NCBI GenBank assembly: GCA_951799425.1
Contig: OX637394.1
Coordinates: forward strand, 14,338,001 to 14,402,000
Origin: Ilex aquifolium
Lineage: Eukaryota > Streptophyta > Magnoliopsida > Aquifoliales > Aquifoliaceae
Direction: 5' to 3'
DNA length: 64,000 nucleotides
The position numbers were made by a program, and so were the translations under genes. This document shows positions 10,701-22,398 of the stretch, piece after piece. Numbering within the stretch: the stretch's first letter is position 1; each line of letters begins with the position of its first letter. Under the pieces are notes generated by a model. That model worked only from the letters and a program-made list of their open reading frames with translations. It searched no databases and was not told where the DNA came from.

Positions 10701-11635
10701 TTATCACATGGAATCCATCTCAAATTTTCTCCCAATCTCAAATCTCACTCATAATAGTGGCTTTGGATATTCACATCTCAACTCTTCTGTTTCAGGTACG
10801 ATTTGGATATTCACATTTCTGTGTGTGTATGTATTATGCTTGCATATGGGTTAGTCGAGTAGATGTGATTTCTTGGTAGTTCACCCGCAGTGCTCAGCTG
10901 GTGGATTTTTTGATCATGTAAATTTTTACTCTGAATTCATATCATCATCTTAGGATTATTGTCAAAATATAGTAAATTTTTACTCTAAACAGACCACTTC
11001 TCTCTTAACTCTCTCATTTTCCCCTTCCTTCTCTGCCTCCACCCCTTCATATCATCAACACCCACCATGTGTTTGATGGTTTGCTTCAAAGAAAATGCAT
11101 TATCAATTTCCAGGTGTAAATCATCTGTGATTTATGGTAATTAATGGAACTCACGAAGTGGGTTCAATTAGTATTTGCAGTGTTGTTGTATGATTACTGG
11201 CTATCCATCATGGGTCATAGGTTGTTCCATCTGGATACATAATCTACAGGTGTAGAAGTTGGTGGATTGGAGTGCTAAAGAAGATTGATATAATCCTTCT
11301 GTGGTTCATTTTTGGAAATGTTTGTCATTGTCTCTGTTGCCTCATATTTGCAGAGGCAAGATAATGGTGCTGCATTTACTGATTGTGGGGTTGCTGTAGA
11401 ATACACAATAGGAATTAGTAGAAGCCCCCCATTGAAATAATGGACTCAAATCTTCGATCAGTCATGACATTCTTAGGGAGTGCTGGGAGAGGGGAGGGAG
11501 AGAGATGGACTTGACCATTCAAGAAAATTAATATGCAATCATTTTATATAGTGCTTGAATAAAAGTTATCAGTTTTCTTTTGGATAGTTTATGGTGCCTG
11601 AAAATGACAATTTGAATGGGTTCTCTATGTTTCAG

Positions 11636-11717
11636 GGTGTACCCTGCTCCTCTGTGCCAGGGCGCAACAAACCAAGACGTGTTGATTTGTACTATTCAAG
11701 TTGGTGTATTCGTGTAG
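11636..11717 (+). pseudogene. Possible captured exon, START-domain protein-like
   Basis: After a good acceptor (TTTCAG, ending at 11635) an open stretch reads VPCSSVPGRNKPRRVDLYY and then SSWCIR, followed by GTAATT, which could act as a donor. The PRRVDLYYSSWCIR motif recalls, from memory, plant START-domain (lipid-binding) proteins. It is unrelated to Rep or helicase. It may be a gene fragment picked up by the Helitron. No other exon of such a gene was found nearby, so the assignment is tentative. Confidence 0.35.
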
Positions 11718-12406
11718 GTAATTAAGGCTTTACTACTCTATATATAAAAATCATAGGCGGGTTTATTGCTCAAGCTCTTTTATTGCTTCCACAAACATTT
11801 AAGCAATTTACTTGAAAGATTGCATGCTGACCTAAACAACTGTGGACAACATCTTTGGCAATAATCCTTGCAATTGGATCAAGAACGTTGATTGTTTATG
11901 CATGCCTTTTTTAATTTTCATCTGTTTGTATTTTGTACAAACCCAATTGAGATTGAGTATAATTTGTATTATAATTGGTCATTTGGTTTTTAAAGTGTCA
12001 TTGAATGTGCTTATAGTTTTTTATTGGTTTATTCGATTGTATGTATACACACGAATAACCTATGTTTTTAGTCTCTGGGTTGCGAATTTGTGATTGCCTT
12101 TGTGTTTGAAAATTTGTGTTTTGGTTAGGAATTAGTGACTGAGGTTAGATCTAGGTGGAGATATTAAGGCCTTTGTGTATCTTATTGACATTTTAGGTGC
12201 TGCTAATTCTTATCTATAATCACGATATTTTTATTTTAGATGAAATTCTATGAAGCTGTGATAACAATAGGCAAGGTGTTTTTAGATGAAATTCTCAAAA
12301 AAAAAAAAAAAAAAATTGATAATTGTTTTGTTCTGTTATTTGGTTTGGAAAAAAAAAATCTGTGAAGCTGTATAAATATTTAGGGAACATTTGTAAATCC
12401 TAAAAT

Positions 12407-12945
12407 TTGCTGCATTTAGGCTTGGTGTTGGGTTTTGTATATCACTGTGGGCTCAAAAAACTTCCTAAAGCAGAAGAAATACAATATAGATAACATTTTT
12501 AATGAACAGTTCAACCTTATTTTAAGTTCTCCCCTTGATCTTACAATAGTTTTATGGCTAACTGCGCTTGCAATATTTGAAATTATGCTTCATAGAATTA
12601 TCAGTTTAGCCAGTGGCCCAAATTATCCTAATCATACTTCTTAATCAACCAAGTATTTAGGGAAAATTTGTAAATATTTAGGCTAAAGTCATTGTGTAAT
12701 TTCAGTACTTGCGAGAAATGGGTAATGTCTTTGAACCAAATGTTTTATTCGGTCTTATATCAGTCAAGTTATGTTGCGGGGTCAGATTTATTTGCTGCAT
12801 TTAGGCCTGGTGTTGGTTTTTTTTATATCACTGTGGGCTCAAAAAGCTTCCTAAAGTAGAAGAAATAGAGAAAGTCTACATTTTTAATGAATAGTTCAAC
12901 CTTATTTTAAGTTTTCCCCTTGATGTTACAATAGTTTTATGAATA
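12407..12945. repeat. Pair of direct repeats, about 155 bp each
   Basis: The stretch 12407-12560 recurs at 12789-12945 at roughly 88% identity by eye. Both start TTTGCTGCATTTAGG and run through CAATAGTTTTATG, with about 230 bp between them. They lie in the noncoding 5' part of the Helitron. The rest of 10720-14170 is AT-rich with no clear gene apart from the possible exon at 11636. Confidence 0.85.
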
Positions 12946-14173
12946 TGTGAATTAGAGATATTGATCGTCCTGATTTCGATTAGACGTTATCGTAAATAAG
13001 TAGTAGTCGAATTAGAAGAAACACAAATGCCTCATTTTTCTCGAGGCATCCAGCAAAATCTACCAGTGAGACAAAACGCAAGTAAATAACCATCTTTGTG
13101 ATTAACCACATTTAGATTCAAATTATGTATCCTCCCTTATAATATGATCGATTCATGCGATGCATGAAATTTATTTAATTGCTTGCTTGGATAGGAACCA
13201 CTTAAACACTTTTGAATGTTGACATTATTTTTTAGACACATTGGTTTTTTCCTTCAAATTTATTATAGATGTTTAGATTAATTCTCCTATGGTTGTGTAC
13301 AATGTGTAATTTCCAACAAAAATGGTTAACTTTTGTTCGTGGGTTTCGACATTTGGGCAATTGTTGGTTGTAAGGGCAATTGCTTTCCAATTTTGGGCAA
13401 TTGCTCTATATTATTGAAGGAATTTTCTTTTTTAAATTTAGTTGATATATATATATTTTTTTTTCTCAGTTTGGTGAACTTAGAATGTTACAGATATGTA
13501 TGTAATCATGCCCATATTTAGAAACTGGATTTGAGATTATTTTGTTCTAAACTTGATTATATAGATATGTTGAATAGATAGTTTTGGTTTTGGGTTTGAG
13601 ATACTTATCGATTTCTGGTTTTGGCCTTGAGTGAATTCTATGGTTGTTGATTCAATTTTCTCTGATATATTGATGCGGATACTGTTTCATACATGACATT
13701 GGGGTAATTTCGATTCTTGACTCGGGATTCAGTTTGCGGTTGCTGCTACCCTCTCTCTCTCTCTCTGTTACTATATTTTGCTGAACAATATTCCAGATTT
13801 GTTCAATAGTCTAATAGTCTAGGTTTGTTTAATATTCATGATTTTTACTATTGTTTCATCTACTATCACTAAAGATTTGTTTATGTTATTGATTTGTTTA
13901 CTATCAAATTTATCTACTATCACTAAAATCTGTTTTTACTAGTTCAATGTCCAATCTCAATGCTTTTTTTGTATGTGGACATAATAAATTAGGAGTATAT
14001 TTGCACATTTGTATCTGTTTTAGTGAGGCTGGATTGATTGATTTAAAAATTAGAATATCATTGGTACAAATTCTTTAAATATAGCCAGAATCCACAATGT
14101 ACTCTACTCGATCTTTAATGTTATGATAGTTATTCATCTTTTATGTTTTTTACTTCTTGACACAGCTACAACA

Positions 14174-14310
14174 TTATTTAATTCATAAATAATTTAAACA
14201 TTATTTAGTTCATAAATAATTTAAACATTATTTAGTTCATAAATATTTTAAACATTATTTAGTTCATAAATAATTTAAACATTACAACATTATTTAGTTT
14301 ATCAATAATT
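14174..14310. repeat. 27-bp AT-rich tandem repeat, about 5 copies
   Basis: Head-to-tail copies of a 27-bp unit containing TTAGTTCATAAATAATTTAA. The last copies are more diverged. It lies in the noncoding 5' part of the Helitron. Confidence 0.9.
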
Positions 14311-14569
14311 TAAATCAAAATCTCTATAATAATCCAAACTAAAACCAAAAACTATAACATGCCCCAAATGGGTTGTATCTATTTTGATACCAAACATTGC
14401 AGCAAAAATAAGGTAACTTGCATATTTTTGTGCCAAAGAAAGTGAAAACTGTTCTTCCTTGCGATATTTTTGAATGCAGTTGTAACTATGTATATAGATT
14501 GAAATTCTTATGATCTCATGTTTATTGTTTTTTAAAGGAAAAAAAAAGTCGAACACAATGGTGAATGCT

Positions 14570-15770
14570 AGATATACACGAAAAGGAAAAGCAATCTCTT
14601 CTGCCAAAGAAAGTGAAAATACCAAATGTCAAATGGTATTATTGGTCGAATAATCGCAATAATAAGTAATTGTTAAGAAAATTTTACTCATTCATACCAA
14701 TAATTTTTTGTTATTTAATTTTTTAGGCAATCGACAATAATGTTTTAACAAAAAGTCAAATGGCACAACGTGCATGTCGGGAGCGTGAGAGATCAGAACG
14801 TCTTCCAAGTCAGTCTACTCCTGTGCTTGCACAATGTCTCTGGGTGCTTCGAGAAAATCCTCCACATAATCTTTATGAAGGAAATTTTGTTGAAGGCACT
14901 TCGGTGCAATTGACACCACCGTCCATTGGTGCCATGAACAACATTACTATTTTTTGCCATGTAAGATCTTTCTCTAATAGATTTCTTTTACAACCTTTCA
15001 TAATATATAATCCTTCACTAATTACAATTTATTTAACCATCTTTTAACAGATGGATAATGACCAAGATCATGCAGTAAGTCAATTTTCTTATGACTCATT
15101 TATTACTTCTTATTTCATATCGCTCAATTTAGCTTTACATTTTTTTGAATTTCTAGGTCCAGTTACTTCGGAAAAACAACGTAGGCGCTGTGATTTGTGA
15201 TGAACGTGAGCTTAATCACCTTCACATATCTGATATGGTGACAACAAATTTAAATATAATGATATATGCATTATGATTTTTAGCTATAATGGTTTTTAAC
15301 TTACACATATTATTTTGTTGAAAGGAAAAAAGAAAGGCAACTGCCATGGCGTCCGCTAACTCCAAAGGAAAAGAAAAAGTAGGCTCTTCTAGCAAAGGAA
15401 AAGAAAATACAGAACCTCAAGTGGTATGAATGTCGAATTCAAAAATTAATAAATTTATATCTAATTGCTTATGTTCACAACGATGATTCTTTTAATTATG
15501 TTTTAGAAATTTAACGATAATTATTATATATCAAAATGCCAGTTGGCACAACGTGCACGTCGAGAACGGGAGAGATCGGAACGTCCATGCATTCAACCTA
15601 GGATTTTTCCTAGGTTGACACCGAGCCGCCGTCATCTATCTCAACTAGAAATATCGATAGTTAAAAGATCTTTTGTTCAATCCACATCCATGCCTACGAA
15701 AATTCCTGAGGTTGTGGCAGAACAAACTGTGCAATTCACAGGATCATTGTCTGTGGTCACTATGCTTTGA
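14570..15770 (+). pseudogene. Helitron N-terminal coding region with a duplicated two-exon module
   Basis: Two similar modules lie in tandem. Each has a Lys/Ser/Glu-rich block (14578-14637 with KRKAISSAKESE; 15361-15425 with KGKEKVGSSSKGKE) and then a block opening MAQRACRERERSER (14760) or LAQRARRERERSER (15543). Basic AQRARRERER motifs are common near the N-terminus of plant Helitron proteins. Short blocks at 15050-15075 and 15155-15235 lie between the modules. The pieces are separated by AT-rich intron-like gaps. No enzymatic motif is visible here. Confidence 0.6.
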
Positions 15771-16138
15771 GAAATGCCTCCACAAAATTTAGGCGAAGGC
15801 AATCTCGGCGAAGACACCACAGCGCAAATGGAATCACCCTTCATTTGTTCCATGGAAATCCCTATGCAAATAGTAGAATAAACTGTAGTAAATGAAACGG
15901 GGTCATCGTCTGTTACGACCATGTTCCAAGAAATGTCGAATTTAGGCGAATGCAGCACGATGCAAGCTCCCTCCAGGTGGTTATAAATTACAACTATCTT
16001 AATGTTATTATTTATGAGCTTGATTGAAGGCATCACTATAACCACAAGTTTTTAGCTTATATATTTAAATTTAATTTATGTAGTGTTAGGTTTGATCCTC
16101 GAACACACGGAGTAGAAGGTCGCCATTCACTCAGAATT

Positions 16139-18124
16139 ATGAATGTACCATGTCCTCATTGTTCAGCTTTACATTGGAAGGCTGAACAATTGTCACATTC
16201 CCGTATAGGACGCCCTCTGTTTGGAATATGTTGTTTGCAAGGAAAAATTAGGATACCACCACTTAATACACCTCCTTCAACACTTAAGGCGTTGTATGAT
16301 GGCAATGATGAACAATCAAAATCGTTTCGTCAACATAACCGCAAGTATAATGCAACAAATGCTTTTACAAGTCTTGGTGCTACCTTGGATTTGAGATGTG
16401 TCACTGTAAGGGGTCCTACATCATTCACTATTCATGGAGAATTACGACATCGAACCGGATCACTTCTGCCACAACCAGGTCAAAATGCGGTGTACTCCCA
16501 ATTGTACATTTGTGATTCTACTTCAACTTTAGACATTCGTAGTCATAGAAATCCTCACTTGCAACGGGATATTTTGAAAATTATTCAAGACTGTTTGTTG
16601 CACGTAAATCCATTTCCAAAAAAATATCAACAGACTTATGAGATTTTAAGTCAATCAGACGTGGCAGGTCAAAATTTGTCTTCTTATCTTCGTTACAGTT
16701 CTTCCACAAATCGATGTCGGTATAATCTCCCAACAACAGATAAAATTGCGGTAATATTACCTGGGGATGGAACTGAATCAAGTAGAATGAGAGATATTGT
16801 TTTACATATGAGAGAATAATGGGCTGATGTAAATTAATGAATGTCACCCCCCATATTTACCTCTACATTATATGTTACTGTTTCCTTATGGTGAGCTTGG
16901 ATGGGAACCGGAATTGAGACAGTGGGATGAATCTCGTGGTGGACCTTCAACCAATCGATTGACTCAATTGCAATTTTATAATTATCGCATGTTTCAACGT
17001 GATACTGAGTATTCAACAATTTTGAGAGGGGAAAAATTATTTTAGGAGTTTGTAGTAGATGCTTGGGCCTCTACTGAACAGAATCGATTGACATATTATA
17101 AGCTTAATCAAGCAAAGCTCTGTGCAGAACTTTACCAGGGACTTACCGATGTTTGTGCAGATGAACCGAGACCTGATCAAATTGGTCAACGAATGATTTT
17201 GCCATCTTCATTCACTGGCAGTGCAAGACATATGTTTGAAATCTATCAAGATTCGATGGCTATCACACGTTACAACCAACACCTAGATATTTTTCTCACC
17301 ATGACTGCAAATCCTAATTGGCCTGAAGTTTCTTCAGCTCTGTTAGAACATCAACAACCTGTTGATTGTCCAGATTTAGTTGCCCGTGTTTTTGAGATAA
17401 AGAGGAGGTTTTTGATGAAGATGATAGAGACGAAAAATATATTTGGTAAAAAGGTAGCACATGTTTTCACGATCGAATTTCAAAAATGAGGGCTACCACA
17501 CATGCATGCACTTCTATTCTTTCATGGTCCAGACAAAATATAGACATGTTCTCAGGTAGACAAGGTAGTGTGTGCTGAATTTCCTGATCTAGACAAAGAT
17601 CCTCTTCTTTTTGATACGATCAAGAGTTGTATAGTACAAGGACCATGTGGTGTTCGAAATCCACATGCATCACGTATGAAAAATGGTATATGTACTAGGA
17701 GGTACCCTCGGACATTTGTAGAATCAACAAGCATGGACGATGATGGATATCCTATTTATCGTCGTCGTGATAATGATCATGTTTATACTATTAGGGGCCA
17801 AGAAGTTGATAATAAGGATGTCGTGCCATACAATCCTTATCTTTCAAGAATGTTCAGCTGTCATATTAATGTGGAAGTTTGTGCGGGAATAAGATGCGTG
17901 AAATACATCCATAAGTACATTTATAAAGACCATGATCGCACCACTATGGTGTTGGGAAGAGGAAATGAAATTCAACAATATCTTGATGCAAGGTATATTG
18001 GAACTCCAGAGGCTGTTTGGCGAATATTTGGTAATCCTTTACATGAAGAGATTCCATCGGTTATACGTTTGGAACTTCATTTACCAGGGATGCATCGTGT
18101 TGTTTTTAATTCGGACGAACCGCT
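16139..18124 (+). pseudogene. Helitron Rep (HUH nickase) domain, broken
   Basis: The first block (16139-16816) matches the Helitron-like N-terminal domain: CPHCSALHWKAE, then CCLQGKIRIPPL. After a frame change near 16850 comes LLFPYGELGWEP, and from 17088 YYKLNQAKLCAELYQG. The HUH motif appears as LPHMH at 17493-17507, directly after an in-frame TGA where this family usually has an arginine (FQKRGLPHxH). The tyrosine region reads YIHKYIYKDHD at 17903-17935. In active elements this domain nicks and joins single strands during rolling-circle transposition. At least four lesions make it non-functional. The reading is interrupted at 18129 by a solo LTR and resumes at 20489. Confidence 0.88.
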
Positions 18125-18129
18125 TGAAT

Positions 18130-20483
18130 TGTGACGCCCCAAAACTCGGGGGTCCGTTGATTTCCCATCAACCAGCGGAATACCCGTGGATACAGGGTAA
18201 CTCGGCATCGCGCCGTTATGCCCCATTTACCGGGGTCCATAATTTAACAAAATTCGGGCAGAGTCTCCTTTGTACGGGGAGCTCTACCCAAAACTCAACC
18301 TGTGCAATATATTTCCACATGACCCATCCGAGGCCCAATATAAAGCAATGACCGCACCGGGTCCATTTATAAGTAAACATTGACCACACCGGGTCTATTT
18401 ATCCATACTTATAAACATTGACCACACCGAGTCCATTTATCCCTACCTATGTCAAAACATGCAAGGTTGTTTTAACAATAATTCATATAAGTTCTATTAC
18501 AATTATTTGCAAAAGATTACATGCCCAAGACATAAGTTTCACAAGTGTTTTACATTAACACAAAATAAAGTCACATTCGGCTTTCTTCAAACATGAGGGT
18601 CCGAATTGGAGCCATCCACCGGTGTATTTCTCCCACCTGAAATGTATTCCCGTATAGGGTGAGCCAACGCCCAGTAGAGTATATCCTACAAAGGCTACTC
18701 CCCACCTTAGATGCATATGACATGTGTACATGCAACAAACAACATTTAACAACCATTCCATACAAGAATATGCATTCAATGTTGGAATGCTATCATGTCA
18801 TGCCATGAAATGAGGTGAGACTTACTCATGCATCTTAACCCAAGTCCTTACCGACTCATACAACACAATGCAATACCAATGTGTAGTAACCCCATCAACT
18901 GATGGAAAATACATCCAATGACCGTTTGAATTGAAAACATGTATTTGCAAAATCAAATCATTGTTGGATGTCACCCATTGAATGAGTGTTTATGTAATCA
19001 AAATCTTGTGTCTCGTTGGGCAACGGATTTTGGATTTTATACCGCCGGTTCCGTACACCATACTACACTTTTCCGGAATTTCACCACAGGGGAGTGTATA
19101 ACCAAGTCGCCGGGTCTTGCACCCGAGGGGGGGATCTACCCCTTCTTGCTATACCCGACACAAGTTTTTTCTTTCATGCAGCCATGCGACTCAGTCGGAT
19201 TTTCAACCCAACTTTCCCGAGCCCACCCATCAATCACCAAGAATGGTGTTTGATTAACCATGCATACACACCCACACTCATGCCTAAGCCCATGAATGTG
19301 ATGTCAATGTCATGCTCAATATGCAATCATGCACAATGAGAAATTTTATCACATGTTCAATATGTAATGGGTGCCATACGAACAATTTCAACATATCCAT
19401 GACAATTTATATTACAAACATATAAATACCATATTTTGTCACAATGTTAATATATCAAAACATGCATATATCAACAATTCCTTCACTACAATATCCAAGC
19501 ATGCTATACATCATTGTGTCATAACAAACCTTATCCACACATAGGCATTTAGCAAACACCATCAAGGCAATCATCATTTTATCACACAATTTGCCCACAT
19601 AATAACAAGTTACAAGAAAATTTCACAAGTAACTTCCCTAGACCAAATTTAACAAGGAATTTATCTAGGCCATTTCTATATTCCTTTCATGATTCCCATG
19701 ACTATAAACAAGTCATAACAACTCTATACATCTAACCATTACTTATGACACCATAGGTTAGAAATAGACCCGAGTAGGAGGAAACCCTACCTCTTGGAGC
19801 GTAAAACAACCGGTAGAACCTCCAAGAACAAGATTTAAGTCCAAATATTTGATTTTCCCAAAATACCGTCTTTGGATCTTCGGTGAAATCAGCTCTTTTT
19901 GGTATGTACGCGTAGCCCTTTTCGCGTAGATGAACTTTGACTTCTGGACTGACGAATTCTGACGGACGGAACTCCCGGAATCGGCGAAAGAAAACTTGAA
20001 AACCATTTTTTTCTCTCTTCTCTCTCCTCAAACGTCCAGCACTGTTTTTTAAGAGATATTATGTGTAAAATATCTGATTTAGGTCGATATTTATAGGCAA
20101 AAATGTGCGGTCCACATCGCACTGCATATTTTCGACTTTCGGGTCCGTTTTTCGTCCCGAAACGATTCATTGTGCCTCGGATTATGTTCAAATTAATTTT
20201 ATTTGAACTTTAACTTAATTTTAAGGAAATTTTATAAAATCCATTATTAGGGACCTTTAAAATGTCATTCGCCACGCAGTCGTCTCGAACGACGTGCAAA
20301 ATCCGACTATCTCGGAATTCGATGAAATTTGACAGGGTGACTCGATTTCGCGATACGAATCCAACGGCAAACTCCGTTTCCTCATCCGAGGTCTAGAGCA
20401 TGAATATTTCAAATAAGCATTAGGATGACAAATGACCATTTTGCCCTTATTCACAAAAAATTCAAAATTTCCCGGGTTTTACA
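18130..20483 (-). mobile_element. Solo LTR (2354 bp) inserted in the Helitron, target duplication TGAAT
   Basis: Starts TGTGACGCCCC and ends GGGTTTTACA, with TGAAT on both sides (18125-18129 and 20484-20488). There is no internal retroelement sequence, so this is a solo LTR left after LTR-LTR recombination. A TATA box read on the minus strand (TATAAATATC, 20086-20095) sets the likely orientation. Just upstream of it in that orientation lies an inverted repeat TTTCGGG/CCCGAAA (20138-20163). Length and end type recall Tekay/Del-like Ty3 LTRs, but the family is not certain. Small open frames inside are not supported as genes. Confidence 0.88.
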
Positions 20484-22398
20484 TGAATCAATCATTTCAA
20501 TAGGTGCACAACGTGATACAACTTTGATTGGTTTCTTTAAATGTTGTGCTTCAAATGAATATGCACGTGCATTAACCTATCAAGAATTTCCAGAAAAATT
20601 TGTTTGGAACAAGAAAACCACAATATGGACACCTAGACAAAGAGGGTAGGCAATTGGCAGGATATACTTTGCTAGCCCAAATTCAGGTGAGCGTTTTTAT
20701 TTGCATTTGCTACTAACATTGTCAAAGGACCAACATCATTTGATAACCTGTGCACGGTAAACACCGTTATGTACGATTCTTTCAAATCTGTATGTGTTGC
20801 AAGAGGTCTTTTAGAAGATGATGTCGAATGATACAATGTCTTCAAGAGGCTTCAATTATGAAAACAGAACACCAGTTAAGGAGATTGTTCGGTATTATTC
20901 TAACTGAATGCTCTCCACTATATCCACTTGCATTATGGAACCAGTTTTCAGTGCATATATGTGATGATCTTAAACCCAAGATTCGTACAATATTTGGTAT
21001 TTCAAATGCAACTCAGGATCAAATCGAAGATTATGGTTTATATTTGCTGAATCAATTACTCCACGAGTCAGGCAAAAGCTTAATTGACTTCTCACCAATG
21101 CCGCAACCGATTGGAAATTGGAATGCAATAGTTGGTAATAGACTATTGTTTGAGCATAAAAAACTCCAGAATGAAGCGCAACAGTCAGATGCACAAAGTA
21201 ATGTTGATCGCCTTAATGATGCACAACACGTTGCTTATGCTGAAATCACTTCATCAGTGTTTCAAGATATATGAACTATTTTCTTCTTGAGTGGGGGTGC
21301 CAAGACAGGGAATACATTTTTGTACAATACAATTGCAACGAAATTGCGTAGTCTTGGACATATTGTTGTTATTGTTGCTTCTTCTGGCATTGCGTCTTTA
21401 TTATTAATGGGAGGCCACACAACACATTCAACATTTTGTATTCCCTTAAATGTGCTTGAGAATTCGATTTGTGGCTTTACCAAACAATCAATGCATGCAG
21501 AATTGTTCAGAAAAACAAAACTAATAATATGGGATGAAATACTTATGCAGCATAGACATTGTGTTGAGGCAGTGGATTGCACACTTCAAGATATTCGTGA
21601 TAATAAAAAGCCATTTGGGGGTATTACTGTTGTGCTTGACGGAGACTTTTGACAAATCTTGCCAGTTATACTGAGAGGAGTTCACGAGTAATTTGTGGGT
21701 GCATCCATGACACAATCATTTTTTTGGAGGGATATACATGTTTTGACTCTGGGTTTAAACATGCGCTTAGCTTACACGGATTTTAGAAATGTTGCATTTG
21801 CAAACTTTTTAATGGAGGTAATAATTTATTCATCAATAATTTTATGAAATATTTCTTTTCATTAGTATTTATTCCTCTTCGCTCATTTAACTTCCCAATT
21901 TTAATTTTAGGCTGGGACCAATCTAGAAGAAATCATAGAACTTCCATCAACAATACACAAATGTCATAATCTAGAAGAATTAATATTCAGAATTTACCCG
22001 CGATTAGATGTGGCTGGTACAATGAACCCGGATTATCTAATTGAACGTACAATTCTTTTTGCACGTAATGATGATGTTAGTTCTATAAATGTTGCAGCAT
22101 TGAATATATCCCCTGGTGAGACTATTACATATTTAGCTGCAGACAAAATTTCAGAAGATGAGGAACTCGATCAAACTATCACGAACCGTTTTTCGAATGA
22201 GTATCTAAACTCTAAATCCTTCAGGACTACTGCCGTTTAAGTTGGAGTTAAAAGTGGGTTGCCCAATAACGTTGTTGCGGAATTTGGCGCCAAAAGATGA
22301 GCTTTGTAATGGCACGCGATTAATGGTTGTCAGATGTGTCTCGCGTGTAATTGAAGCTCAGATTCTGAATGGTCCATTATCAAGCAATTTAGTCTTCA
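20484..22398 (+). pseudogene. Helitron PIF1-type helicase, N-terminal and central part, broken
   Basis: The end of the Rep linker (ALTYQEFPEKFVW, 20571-20610) is followed by the helicase: LNDAQHVAYAEI (about 21210), a Walker A-like [14 protein letters not shown] (about 21294-21335), [14 protein letters not shown], and a Walker B-like LIIWDEI (about 21522-21542), then DGDF. PIF1 Walker A is normally GGAGTGKT; the catalytic lysine is asparagine here. A short intron-like gap separates the block ending near 21820 from [15 protein letters not shown] (21911). Several in-frame stops are present. The second solo LTR interrupts the reading at 22398, and it resumes at 24702. Confidence 0.87.

Noticed and set aside
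16581-16847. Minus-strand ORF opposite the Helitron Rep
   Set aside because: It is a shadow of the Rep coding frame.
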